DNA of 64,000 nucleotides from Marivirga tractuosa DSM 4126 (GTDB lineage Bacteria > Bacteroidota > Bacteroidia > Cytophagales > Cyclobacteriaceae): positions 806,001 to 870,000 of the forward strand of contig NC_014759.1 of assembly GCF_000183425.1 (NCBI RefSeq), written 5' to 3'. A program made the position numbers and the translations under genes. The notes under the pieces are model-generated. The model saw only the letters and a program-made list of their open reading frames with translations. It ran no database searches and was not told the DNA's origin. Within the stretch, counting starts at the first letter, position 1; each line of letters starts with the position of its first letter. Positions 18,109 through 27,322 of this stretch are shown here, piece by piece.

Positions 18109-20096
18109 TTTTTCTTTGTTTCCAGCCAGGTATATGATTTCCCCCAGCTATCTTTTGCTAATGTTTTAACTTTTTCTACTTCTGAGGCAGGTATATTATC
18201 TACCATATTTTCTGCTTCCAAATCATTGAAATGGAATGCATAAGTTCTTGCAGCAAATTGATGCAATGGAAGAGATGATTCCCCGTGATACTCTCCATTT
18301 CCGAATACTGACGGTTTAATATTCTGGCCCCAGTCCTGTCGCCCTTCATTGTTAGGATTAAGAAAATAAGCTCTATATTCTCCTGATGGATCCTTGTCAA
18401 CTCTCAATAATGAAACTGCATGAAAGCCTAACATCTCACCTTTTGAACTTGTTATAAAAATCCCAACTGGATTTGGATAAATTAATTTATGTCCTCCATT
18501 ATAATTAGGGTGACACATGGCATAAAAAACTCTTACAAAACCATCAAAATCGACTATTGCATTGGAGAAATAATCATATGCTGAGGCAAATCCAATCTGA
18601 ATCCATTGTCCATAAAGCGCTGGGTTAACCCATTTATGGGGATCCTCCGCTCTTCCTGAGCCACGCAACATCATCTCATTATAGATTCTGTCTAACATTG
18701 GTACAAGCGTGACAGAGACTGCATCCAAATTATAATCAAGATTTTGTACTAAACCTTGCCCGGTCACAGATGCTTTGATTTCCTGTCCTTCGAAGCGGAA
18801 AGTAATATCATTTGTAACTGCTGCCGTTTGCACCATGTTGATCAATTTAGCAGGAGCATGTTGACTCCACATGCTAATCCCTCGGGCACTCTGGCAGGTA
18901 GGATTGTTTCCTTGACCAACACCTAATGGCTGTCCTAATATTCTAAAGAGCGCTCCAATCAAATATTGTCTAGCACTCACTGCCTGATGTGGGTTTCTAG
19001 TAGATTTCAATATCCTTTCCTCTACGTGAGGATGAATCTTGATTCCACTTAGATTAGATAAGCCAGATCTTACAGCTTCCCTTGCAATGGTACCATTTTC
19101 AAGCATCTTAGCCAAACCATAGATACATTGTGCATTGTAAATATGGACAGTTTTTAGGATTAGATCAGATAGATATTCTGTAAGCTCATTCCATCTCGTT
19201 TCACCTACAGGCGTTAATCCTAATGCGACAGGAACAGTTTGAAAATGCTCATTTTCAATTAAAAACTTTAGTATTACAGCATGATATTGACTGACCAAGC
19301 CATATTTCAGCATTGATTCCCCCATTTCTTCTGACTCAATATAAAGCTCTGTGTTATTTAAGCTCTCTAGCACTGCTTGATATTCAGTCACATTTTTACC
19401 TTCAGTATTGTTTGTTGGTCTATAAATGCATCGCTGAAAACTTAATAATTTTTGGTCTCCCTCCTTATTAGGATCTAGTTCTATTTTCTCCTTAACTAAA
19501 GCAATAATTTTTCTTTGCTTCTCGGTAACTACGGGTCTTTGTTCACAAATCAGCGTAAGTTCTTCTGCCAATGTTTCCTTTACATCATCTAGATGAATAT
19601 GCTGAGAAAGAAAATTGAAAAGATTGTGAACCTTATGTAATTCATGCTCGCTCATGGTAAGGCGAGTTTCTTCTACAGGATCGTTGAAAACAAATTCTAA
19701 ATTTGCTACGATTACCTCCTGTATGAAACCTTCAGCATCTTCTGCAGAAATGATATCTGTTTTGTAATCGCCTTTTGCTATTGCGAGTAATCTGAGTTCA
19801 CTTAAAAGTTCAATTGTGGAGTTAGGATGACCGCTTTTCAAAGTTCCATTTACTAAGCCTGCAACCAATTTAGAAGGATCAGCCCAAGGCGATTCATTAA
19901 AAATACCACCTTCAGATATTTCTTCAATCAAATCATATACTAAAGCTAATCCTTCTACAGAATCACTTAAAATATCGATTTGTCCCATTAGACGGTTCGC
20001 CTTCTCCGGTCTTGTTAAGGAAGTCGCAGAGGAGAACTCCTCTAATAGTTCTTGTAATTTTTGATTACTATTATCAATTAATGTTTGATTCCCCAT
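18102..20096 (-). CDS. Large protein with papain-like Q-C-H-N set, unknown
   Basis: I do not recognise this 664-residue family. Residues 1-380 look helical and soluble; no signal peptide is seen. The C-terminal part (about 380-620) has Q395 and C401 in GQGNNPTCQSARG, H559 in GFHAVSL and N580 in YFLNPNNEG. Order, and the six-residue step from Gln to Cys, match papain (Q19, C25, H159, N175), which suggests a cysteine peptidase or transpeptidase/ligase fold. It overlaps the alanine racemase gene by 7 bases and follows an ATP-grasp gene, though a hairpin separates it from the latter. The enzymatic role is inference. Confidence 0.6.
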   Translation of the reverse strand: MGNQTLIDNSNQKLQELLEEFSSATSLTRPEKANRLMGQIDILSDSVEGLALVYDLIEEISEGGIFNESPWADPSKLVAGLVNGTLKSGHPNSTIELLSELRLLAIAKGDYKTDIISAEDAEGFIQEVIVANLEFVFNDPVEETRLTMSEHELHKVHNLFNFLSQHIHLDDVKETLAEELTLICEQRPVVTEKQRKIIALVKEKIELDPNKEGDQKLLSFQRCIYRPTNNTEGKNVTEYQAVLESLNNTELYIESEEMGESMLKYGLVSQYHAVILKFLIENEHFQTVPVALGLTPVGETRWNELTEYLSDLILKTVHIYNAQCIYGLAKMLENGTIAREAVRSGLSNLSGIKIHPHVEERILKSTRNPHQAVSARQYLIGALFRILGQPLGVGQGNNPTCQSARGISMWSQHAPAKLINMVQTAAVTNDITFRFEGQEIKASVTGQGLVQNLDYNLDAVSVTLVPMLDRIYNEMMLRGSGRAEDPHKWVNPALYGQWIQIGFASAYDYFSNAIVDFDGFVRVFYAMCHPNYNGGHKLIYPNPVGIFITSSKGEMLGFHAVSLLRVDKDPSGEYRAYFLNPNNEGRQDWGQNIKPSVFGNGEYHGESSLPLHQFAARTYAFHFNDLEAENMVDNIPASEVEKVKTLAKDSWGKSYTWLETKKKW

Positions 20097-20199
20097 GGGA
20101 TTCTAAAAATTTATAAGATTCATTGCCAAAGATAAAAAATGACAAGCGTTATTAATATTCAATTTCGCATCAAATAATGCTTAGAATATGAAAGTAAAG

Positions 20200-20233
20200 A
20201 AAATTAGCACAAGTTGATGCTTGCGCTAATTTT
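20200..20233 (-). terminator. Hairpin between ATP-grasp and papain-like genes
   Basis: Arms AAAATTAGCACAAG (20200-20213) and CTTGCGCTAATTTT (20220-20233) pair with one mismatch around a 6-base loop; on the minus strand it is followed by a T-rich run. It would end or reduce transcription from the ATP-grasp gene before the 664-residue gene. Confidence 0.6.
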
Positions 20234-20286
20234 TGATTTTAAATAAGTGGGACACAGGCAAGATGCTTGCACCACATATTTGTTTC

Positions 20287-21507
20287 TTAATGATAGAAAT
20301 CTACGTTTTCATAATGTAATAACAGTTCTGTCATTCTATCAGGATCTTCTCCTTTAAAGTTTACTGTACCAAAATGGTTCCCGAAACCAGCTCTATCACT
20401 AATTTTCTGTGTAGTCATTGGAGGTACCAAATTATGGTCTAAGAAGTAAGGCTCCTCTTTCAGCTCTTCTGGAATCTCTAGTTTGGAAATAGAATTTTTA
20501 TGAGGATAAATCATCACATTTCCGTAGAAATTCTTAGGTCTGGCATCAGGAGCAGGTAATACTTCATTCAATTCTTCTTCTGATAAATTAGGGTCATGGC
20601 ATAAAACAAATGCTCCTAAAGCATCAAAATCATATGCTTTCCCAGCTAATTCTAGGATATGACCGCCTGGAATTCTGCAGGCCACCTCGCCAAAACTCAA
20701 TGTATCGTCTTCGGTCAAGAACCATTCCGGATGAATCATACCATATTCTATACCAAATAGATCTACTAATTTCTGCATCTCTTTCATGATTTTTTCGCGC
20801 TTGGTATGCAGATAATTCCCTTCTGGAATAAAATTAGAATAGCCTAATTTTACATATTCCGTGATATTTAGGAATCTGATTTTTCCTTTATGCACAAAGG
20901 CCTCGCAAGAAAATTCTCTTCCTGGTAAGTGGCTTTCCGCTAAACATGGAAAATCGTCCTCTTCACATTTTTCTTCTATGTCAGCCTGCGAACGCAATAG
21001 ACGGTGTCCTACAGTACCTGCGGATGCAAATGGTTTAATATGAACCCAGCTATCTTCTTCTCCATCAATTTGGAGATTAGCCTGATTCAATCGTTTCATA
21101 AAGGCTTTAACACCTTCTTTATTATAAACCTCTTCAAATAACCCTACACGTAAACCACCAATTAAAGCTTTACGCTTCATCATGGCTTTATTTCTAAATA
21201 AAAATGCACGGTTTAATACACGAGGATCATCTCTATAAATAGAGTTTAATGCACCCGCCCATTCCACTGTTTCTTCAAAAAGCGGAACAGCTACGTCCAC
21301 ATTAAAGGGTTTTAATTTCTCATGTAAATCTAAAGAATTGGAGGTATCACTCCATTCATCAAATTGATAAGCAACAAATGGAATATCATGTTCTTTAGCA
21401 TATTCCTCGAAATCAGGAAATGATACCACTACATAAGGTTTGTTGAGTTTTTGCATACTTTCGATCACGGGTAAACTCCAACCCATTAGTGCAAAACAAT
21501 TTGCCAT
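20287..21507 (-). CDS. ATP-grasp domain carboxylate-amine ligase
   Basis: The 406-residue protein has an N-terminal Rossmann-like half and a typical ATP-grasp half: K111/K113 and K158 (HIKPFASAGTVG) for ATP phosphates, hinge E191 (CLAESHLPGREFSCEAF), and metal-binding E261 (HPEW) and E274 with R278 (GEVACRIPGG). Enzymes of this kind join an acyl phosphate to an amine, often amino acid to amino acid or peptide. The substrate is not evident. It is followed on the same strand by a hairpin and then the papain-like and racemase genes, which together suggest peptide or D-amino-acid chemistry; that link is inference. Confidence 0.8.
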   Translation of the reverse strand: MANCFALMGWSLPVIESMQKLNKPYVVVSFPDFEEYAKEHDIPFVAYQFDEWSDTSNSLDLHEKLKPFNVDVAVPLFEETVEWAGALNSIYRDDPRVLNRAFLFRNKAMMKRKALIGGLRVGLFEEVYNKEGVKAFMKRLNQANLQIDGEEDSWVHIKPFASAGTVGHRLLRSQADIEEKCEEDDFPCLAESHLPGREFSCEAFVHKGKIRFLNITEYVKLGYSNFIPEGNYLHTKREKIMKEMQKLVDLFGIEYGMIHPEWFLTEDDTLSFGEVACRIPGGHILELAGKAYDFDALGAFVLCHDPNLSEEELNEVLPAPDARPKNFYGNVMIYPHKNSISKLEIPEELKEEPYFLDHNLVPPMTTQKISDRAGFGNHFGTVNFKGEDPDRMTELLLHYENVDFYH

Positions 21508-21851
21508 AGTTTTTATAGTTTTTAGTTTAGTATTGATTTATAGTAATTAGTTAATATAAACTATAAAATTCCCAAGTCCGATATAATACTATGTTATCTG
21601 TAAATATGACAAGCTAGGAAGTCGGGAGATAGAATCGAACTGTTTGGCTACCTGGAGTGCTAAGAAAAGGGTCTTAAGTGTTGAATAGATGCCAAATATG
21701 AAGATCGAAACATGGGAAGATCATGCTAAGCCTTGCGTTTAGAGTCTATGTTCTTCTAAACCGTTCATAAACCTATTAGTTCATATAAAATAAAGTACTT
21801 CATTGTTTGGAATAAAGGTGCTAATTTGATCTAAATAAAAAAGCTAAATAT
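21508..21851. other. Intergenic region between divergent genes
   Basis: This 344-base gap separates the divergent ATP-grasp and S10 peptidase genes and must hold both promoters. I see no open frame above about 20 codons, no strong hairpin and no exact TAnnTTTG element. Confidence 0.5.
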
Positions 21852-23330
21852 ATGAGAAGAATTATACTATTATTAATGATTGGTTTAATGCTAAGTTACC
21901 AGTCCTATTCTCAAGAGAGAAAATTAGAAGCTGAAAAAGAGGTGGTTACCAATCATCAGGTAACTATAAAAGGACAGAAAATATCCTATTCAGCTCGGAC
22001 AGGAACGCAACCCGTTTGGGACAAGGACGGCAAACCCATTGCAGCTGTTCATTACACTTATTATAAGCGGTCAGATGTTTCAAATATGGGAAAAAGACCT
22101 TTGGTTATTTCCTTTAATGGAGGCCCAGGTTCAGCTTCCGTTTGGATGCATTTAGCCTATACTGGTCCTAAAATTCTAAATATAGATGATGAAGGATATC
22201 CTATCCAACCCTATGGAATAAAAGACAATCCGCATTCTGTTTTAGATGTAGCAGACATTGTTTATGTAAACCCAGTCAACACGGGTTATTCAAGAATTTT
22301 AGATCCCGAAACCAAAAAAGAAACATTTTTCGGTGTTAATCAAGATATTGAATACTTAGCGGAATGGTTGAATACATTTGTAACAAGAGCAAATAGATGG
22401 AACTCCCCAAAATATTTAATTGGGGAAAGCTATGGCACAACTAGGGTTTCAGGCTTAGCTTTGGAATTGCAAAATAGTCAGTGGATGTATTTAAATGGAG
22501 TGATTTTGGTATCCCCAACTGAATTAGGCATTGAACGGTCAGGTGCTGTTGAAGCAGCAAATAGATTACCTTATTTCACAGCAGCAGCTTGGTATCATGA
22601 AAAATTGCCTTCCGAACTACAAAAGAAAGATTTAGATGAAGTACTAGCAGAATCTGAATCTTATACACTTAATCATCTCCTTCCGGCTATAGCCAAGGGA
22701 GCATGGGTTTCGGAAGATGAAAAGAAGAAAGCGATTGAAAATTTCAGTAAATATTCAGGTCTGTCAGAAAAAGTAATTGCACAGCATAATTTAGATGTTC
22801 CAACTTCTTTCTTTTGGAAAGAACTACTTAGAGAAGAAGGCTATACTATAGGGAGATTAGATTCACGCTACAAAGGTATTGATAGGACTGATGCAGGCAC
22901 AAGACCCGATTTCAACTCTGAACTAACTTCTTGGCTACATTCATTTACTCCAGCCATAAATTATTACTTTCCCAATGTTCTGAACTACAAAACTGATATA
23001 AAATACAATATGTTCGGGCCGGTTAGACCATGGGATAATAGCAATGACAATACAGGCGAAAATTTAAGACAAGCTATGGCTCAGAATCCCTATTTACATA
23101 CCATGGTGCAAAGTGGATACTACGATGGTGCTACTACTTATTTTGATGCAAAGTATACGATGTGGCACATTGATCCAAGCGGAAAGATGAAAGACCGACT
23201 TTCATTTAAAGGATACCGAAGCGGCCATATGATGTATTTAAGAAGTGAAGATTTGGCTACCTCAAATGAGGATATAAGAGAATTTATTAAGAAAAGTTTA
23301 CCAACTGCAGGAACACCTGCTAAATATTAA
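21852..23330 (+). CDS. S10 family serine carboxypeptidase-like protein
   Basis: The 492-residue exported protein has a signal peptide (cleavage near SYSQ, residue 20) and the alpha/beta-hydrolase triad of peptidase family S10: S193 in GESYGTTR, D425 in SGYYDGATTY and H459 in YRSGHMMY. The oxyanion segment FNGGPGSAS (88-96) is intact. Such enzymes remove C-terminal residues from peptides, usually at acidic pH, in the periplasm. It is monocistronic: a strong hairpin follows. Confidence 0.88.
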   Translation: MRRIILLLMIGLMLSYQSYSQERKLEAEKEVVTNHQVTIKGQKISYSARTGTQPVWDKDGKPIAAVHYTYYKRSDVSNMGKRPLVISFNGGPGSASVWMHLAYTGPKILNIDDEGYPIQPYGIKDNPHSVLDVADIVYVNPVNTGYSRILDPETKKETFFGVNQDIEYLAEWLNTFVTRANRWNSPKYLIGESYGTTRVSGLALELQNSQWMYLNGVILVSPTELGIERSGAVEAANRLPYFTAAAWYHEKLPSELQKKDLDEVLAESESYTLNHLLPAIAKGAWVSEDEKKKAIENFSKYSGLSEKVIAQHNLDVPTSFFWKELLREEGYTIGRLDSRYKGIDRTDAGTRPDFNSELTSWLHSFTPAINYYFPNVLNYKTDIKYNMFGPVRPWDNSNDNTGENLRQAMAQNPYLHTMVQSGYYDGATTYFDAKYTMWHIDPSGKMKDRLSFKGYRSGHMMYLRSEDLATSNEDIREFIKKSLPTAGTPAKY

Positions 23331-23336
23331 ATTTGA

Positions 23337-23374
23337 TTCTTCCATATGGCTTATTTTTGAGCCATATGGAAGAA
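23337..23374. terminator. Strong bidirectional hairpin terminator
   Basis: Perfect 15-bp arms TTCTTCCATATGGCT (23337-23351) and AGCCATATGGAAGAA (23360-23374) flank an 8-base T-rich loop, between the converging S10 peptidase and tex genes. Confidence 0.7.
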
Positions 23375-23408
23375 ATCTAACCAACATTATTCTATGAATT
23401 ACACCAAA

Positions 23409-25655
23409 TCAACCAAATTTACCTTTCAATGCTGCTAATTTAGCTTGCAAATCACCTTCTGGAGCTTTTTCTTCAGCTTTCCTTTTAAATTTACCTTTTG
23501 GTTTCTCCTCTTTAGATTGTTGCTTGAAAGGATCTTTCTTCATAGAGAAGGAAATTCTCTTTCTGCCCTCATCCACTTCCAAAACGGTTACTTCTACTTT
23601 TTGCGCCACATTGACCACTTCAGCTGGATTGCTTACAAATTTATCTGCAATATGGCTTACATGAACCAATCCATCCTGATGAACACCTACATCCACAAAT
23701 GCACCAAAATTGGTAATATTAGTAATAATACCAGGCAATTTCATCCCTACTTTTAAATCCTTGATTCCATTAATGCCTTCAGTGAAAGAAAAAGCTTCAA
23801 ATTGTTCACGTGGATCGCGACCTGGTTTAGCTAATTCCTGCATAATATCCTGCAGAGTTGGAAGACCTACAGTTTCTGTTACATATTGCTTCATATCCAA
23901 CTTCTCACGCAATTCTTTGCTACTCATCAAATCAGTTATGGAAGCCTGGACGTCCTTAGCCATTTTATTAACTAAATCATAACGCTCTGGGTGAACAGCA
24001 CTGCTATCTAATGGATTTGTAGCGTCACTAATGCGCAAGAAACCAGCAGCCTGCTCGAAGGCTTTATCTCCTAAACGTGGCACTTTCTTCAATTCTTCTT
24101 TGCTCTTGAAAGCACCATTTTCATTTCTATATTTCACTATATTTTCTGCTATGGAAGGTCCTAAACCAGAAACATAAGTTAATAATTGCTTACTCGCTGT
24201 ATTCAATTCAACACCCACATTATTCACACAACTAACAACTGTATCATCCAAGCCCGCTTTTAATAAATTCTGATCAACATCATGTTGGTACTGTCCTACT
24301 CCTATAGATTTCGCATCAATTTTAACCAATTCAGCCAAAGGATCCATTAATCTTCTGCCAATAGATACTGCTCCACGAACTGTCAGATCGTAATCTTTAA
24401 ATTCCTCTCTAGCTACTTCAGATGCCGAATAAACGGAAGCCCCACTTTCGTTTACCATTACAGCGGTCACTGAACTGGGTAAACCTATGGAATTAATAAA
24501 TTTTTCAGTTTCTCTACCTGCAGTACCGTTTCCTATGGCAATTGCTTCTACATTGTATTTCTCTACTAATTGCAATATCAAAGCTGCTGCCTTGGCGGTT
24601 TGTCTTTGCGGCTCATGTGGATAAATGGCTTCATTAAATAATAATTTACCTTGTCTGTCCAGACAAACTAGCTTACATCCTGTCCTAAAACCAGGGTCTA
24701 CGGCCATTACATTTTTCTGACCCATTGGAGCAGCTAAAAGCAATTGTCTTAAGTTATCAGAGAAAACTTTGATTGCTTCTTCATCCGCTTTTTTCTTAGT
24801 GAAAATACGAATTTCAGTTTCCATGCTTGGTTTCAATAACCTTTTGTAAGCATCTGATAATGCGATTTTCACTTGCTGAGCTGCTTCATTATCCGCTTTC
24901 ACAAAATGTTTCTCCATTATGAAAAGAGCATCTTCCTCTTCCGGACTGATGTCCAACATCAGGATCATTTCCTTCTCTCCTCTTCGCATGGCTAAAATCC
25001 TATGAGAAGGAGCAGTTTTAACATTTTCTTCCCATTCGAAATAATCTTTATATTTCTGCCCTTCAGTCTCTTTCCCACTTAAAACTTTTGATCGAAATTT
25101 TCCATTTTCCAAGAATAATTCTCTGATGTCTTCTCTTAGCTCTGCATTTTCATTTGCCCATTCTGCAATGATATCCCTTGCTCCGTGCAATGCAGATTCA
25201 ATATCAGCCACTGCTTTTTCCTCATCAATATACTTTCCAGCTTCAAGCTCTAAGTCAATATTTGCTTGTTCGAAAATAAGCTTAGCTAAAGGTTCCAAAC
25301 CCTTTTCTCTTGCAATGGTCGCTTTGGTTCTTCTCTTAGGCTTATAGGGAAGATAAATATCCTCCAGCTTAGCCATAGTCTCCGCTGCATTAATTTCCTT
25401 TTCCAGCTCAGGAGTTAGTTTTTCCTGTTCTTTTATAGATTTCAAGATAGCTTCCCTCCTTTTGTCCAAATCGCGTAATTGTTGCACACGGTCACGGACA
25501 TCAGCAACAGCTACTTCATCCAAACTACCAGTCATTTCTTTTCTGTAGCGGGAAATAAAAGGCACCGTAGCACCGCCATCCAATAATTCTACTACTGATT
25601 TTACTTGTTGGGGACGCACATTTAATTCCCCTGCAATTTTAATTATGTGATCCAT
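23409..25655 (-). CDS. tex: Tex-family transcription accessory / RNA-binding protein
   Basis: The 748-residue protein follows the Tex layout: N-terminal helical region (VPFISRYRKEMTGSLDE near 30), YqgF-like RNase H fold (NVMAVDPGFRTGCKLVCLD near 320), helix-hairpin-helix segment (VSGLGPSIAENIVKYRNENG near 500) and a C-terminal S1 RNA-binding domain (about 640-710, LPGIITNITNFGAFVDVGVHQDGLVHVS). The last 40 residues are Lys-rich. Tex proteins bind nucleic acid and influence transcription and stress tolerance. The upstream gap carries inverted arrays of TCTAGA-type heptads. Confidence 0.9.
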   Translation of the reverse strand: MDHIIKIAGELNVRPQQVKSVVELLDGGATVPFISRYRKEMTGSLDEVAVADVRDRVQQLRDLDKRREAILKSIKEQEKLTPELEKEINAAETMAKLEDIYLPYKPKRRTKATIAREKGLEPLAKLIFEQANIDLELEAGKYIDEEKAVADIESALHGARDIIAEWANENAELREDIRELFLENGKFRSKVLSGKETEGQKYKDYFEWEENVKTAPSHRILAMRRGEKEMILMLDISPEEEDALFIMEKHFVKADNEAAQQVKIALSDAYKRLLKPSMETEIRIFTKKKADEEAIKVFSDNLRQLLLAAPMGQKNVMAVDPGFRTGCKLVCLDRQGKLLFNEAIYPHEPQRQTAKAAALILQLVEKYNVEAIAIGNGTAGRETEKFINSIGLPSSVTAVMVNESGASVYSASEVAREEFKDYDLTVRGAVSIGRRLMDPLAELVKIDAKSIGVGQYQHDVDQNLLKAGLDDTVVSCVNNVGVELNTASKQLLTYVSGLGPSIAENIVKYRNENGAFKSKEELKKVPRLGDKAFEQAAGFLRISDATNPLDSSAVHPERYDLVNKMAKDVQASITDLMSSKELREKLDMKQYVTETVGLPTLQDIMQELAKPGRDPREQFEAFSFTEGINGIKDLKVGMKLPGIITNITNFGAFVDVGVHQDGLVHVSHIADKFVSNPAEVVNVAQKVEVTVLEVDEGRKRISFSMKKDPFKQQSKEEKPKGKFKRKAEEKAPEGDLQAKLAALKGKFG

Positions 25656-25659
25656 ATTT

Positions 25660-25826
25660 TAGATTTTAGATTCTAGAACCTAGATTCTAGACTGTGGATT
25701 TATGATTTTAGGAAGAGTTTAATTGAAAGTTTTTGTTTTTGTACTTAATTAAATTGAAGAACTATCCATATCTTAATAACAGTTTCTAAACTCTAGGTTC
25801 TAGACTCTAGACTCTAGACTCTAGGT
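25660..25826. repeat. Two inverted heptamer arrays
   Basis: The plus strand carries TAGATTT, TAGATTC, TAGAACC, TAGATTC, TAGAC in tandem at 25660-25692, and TCTAAAC, TCTAGGT, three TCTAGAC and TCTAGGT at about 25784-25826. The second array is the reverse-complement form of the first, so the two can pair across a 90-base spacer. Both lie between tex and trpS. The repeat spacing of 7 is strict. Confidence 0.75.
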
Positions 25827-25832
25827 TCTCCT

Positions 25833-26801
25833 TTAATATCCCAATACTTTCCGTACTCTACCCAATGTCTTGCTTGCTATTTCGGAAGCTTTTGCTTCGC
25901 CTTTTTCCAACTTTTTATGAAGCTCATCTAAATTTTCCATATAGTGATTATAAAGTTCTCTTTCTTTAGCATACTTTTCCACTATCAATTCAAAAAGGGC
26001 TTGTTTAGCATGACCATAGCCATAATTACCGCCTTCATAATTTCTTCTCATTTCAGCTATTTGCTCATCTGAAGCCAGTAATTTATAGATATTGAATACA
26101 TTACATTTATCAGGATTTTTTGGCTCTTCCATTGGTGTACTGTCTGTGATAATCTGCATCACATTTTTCCTTAGCTTTTTATCTGTCTGGAAAATATCGA
26201 TAGTGTTGCCGTAGGATTTACTCATTTTCTGTCCATCAGTACCAGGGATTGTCATGATTTGCTCATCAATTCTAGCCTCTGGCAGCACAAAAACATCTCC
26301 ATATCGATGATTGAAAGCACTTGCTATATCACGAGTCATTTCCAAATGCTGCTTCTGATCTTTGCCCACAGGAACTATGTCAGCATCATATAAAATGATA
26401 TCACAAGCCATTAATACAGGATATGTAAATAAGCCAGCATTCACATCAGCCAAACGATCAGATTTATCTTTGAAGGAATGAGCATTTGCTAACATAGGGA
26501 AAGGCGTATAACAACTCATATACCAGTTCAATTCCGTTACCTGAGGTACCTTAGATTGTCTGTAAAATAAATTTTTATCCGTATCAAAGCCAAAAGCCAA
26601 CCAAGCAGCCGCTACTGCATTGACATTATCCTTCCGTACCTCAGCATCTTTAATGGTGGTTAATGAATGCAAATCAGCTATAAAAAAGAAGCTTTCATTT
26701 TTGGGGTCTTGGGATAATTTAATAGCTGGAATAATAGCTCCCAGCAAATTTCCTAAGTGTGGTTTTCCAGAGCTTTGAATACCAGTTAAAATTCTTGACA
26801 T
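25833..26801 (-). CDS. trpS: Tryptophanyl-tRNA synthetase
   Basis: The 322-residue class I synthetase charges tRNA-Trp. The HIGH-type signature is PHLGN (residues 14-18) and the KMSKS loop is intact (GQKMSKSYG near 193). GIQSSGKPHLGNLLGA at the start and ADLHSLTT near 44 are typical of bacterial TrpS. The length fits. It begins one base after the DoxX-family gene's stop, so these two are probably co-transcribed. No leader peptide or T-box was seen upstream. Confidence 0.93.
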   Translation of the reverse strand: MSRILTGIQSSGKPHLGNLLGAIIPAIKLSQDPKNESFFFIADLHSLTTIKDAEVRKDNVNAVAAAWLAFGFDTDKNLFYRQSKVPQVTELNWYMSCYTPFPMLANAHSFKDKSDRLADVNAGLFTYPVLMACDIILYDADIVPVGKDQKQHLEMTRDIASAFNHRYGDVFVLPEARIDEQIMTIPGTDGQKMSKSYGNTIDIFQTDKKLRKNVMQIITDSTPMEEPKNPDKCNVFNIYKLLASDEQIAEMRRNYEGGNYGYGHAKQALFELIVEKYAKERELYNHYMENLDELHKKLEKGEAKASEIASKTLGRVRKVLGY

Positions 26802-26802
26802 T

Positions 26803-27189
26803 TTATATATTTTTCTTTCTAATGATTTTATCTAAACTATAATTACCACCTCCATTTAAAGCTGTAATTGAAAAAATTGCTGCATATAGTAAGCCAAGCT
26901 CCTGCTTTCCAAACGGGTCACCACTATGAACCACCAAAGCCGCAATTAGCATTGTAAACAAAATAGGGACACTTGCCAAACGGGTGTAAAGTCCTAAAGC
27001 TACTAAAATTGAACAAATAAATTCTGCAAAAACGGTGGCAACTAAACTAAATTCTTCACCTAAACCAATAGGGTCTGCAAAACTAAAATCACCAGAAAGT
27101 AATTTTCTGAATTTAGGATAACCATGAGTAAGCATCATGAGTCCACCAGCTAATCGAAGTATCAACAAACTTAAATTCTTAAACGGCAT
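26803..27189 (-). CDS. DoxX family membrane protein
   Basis: From the Met at 27189 the product is 128 residues with four membrane helices (LSLLILRLAGGLMMLTHGYPKF, then VATVFAEFICSILVALGLY), matching the DoxX family of small quinone- or redox-linked membrane proteins of uncertain function. An upstream ATG at 27225 would add 12 residues that the family lacks, so the later start is preferred. It lies directly before trpS. Confidence 0.8.
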   Translation of the reverse strand: MPFKNLSLLILRLAGGLMMLTHGYPKFRKLLSGDFSFADPIGLGEEFSLVATVFAEFICSILVALGLYTRLASVPILFTMLIAALVVHSGDPFGKQELGLLYAAIFSITALNGGGNYSLDKIIRKKNI

Positions 27190-27322
27190 ATTGATTATTG
27201 TTATAGAAAATTGAGCACTTAACAAACACTTTAATCCCTACTTAATTTGCAATCAAAATAAAATTAAGGGATGAAAAAAAGTGAAGAAATGTGTATCTTC
27301 GTTTATATTAAAAAACGAATTT

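Noticed and set aside
20097..20286. Hidden small gene between the ATP-grasp and papain-like genes
   Set aside because: The gap holds only the hairpin and no frame of useful length.
25660..25826. CRISPR array
   Set aside because: Units are 7 bases long with no spacers, and no cas genes are nearby.
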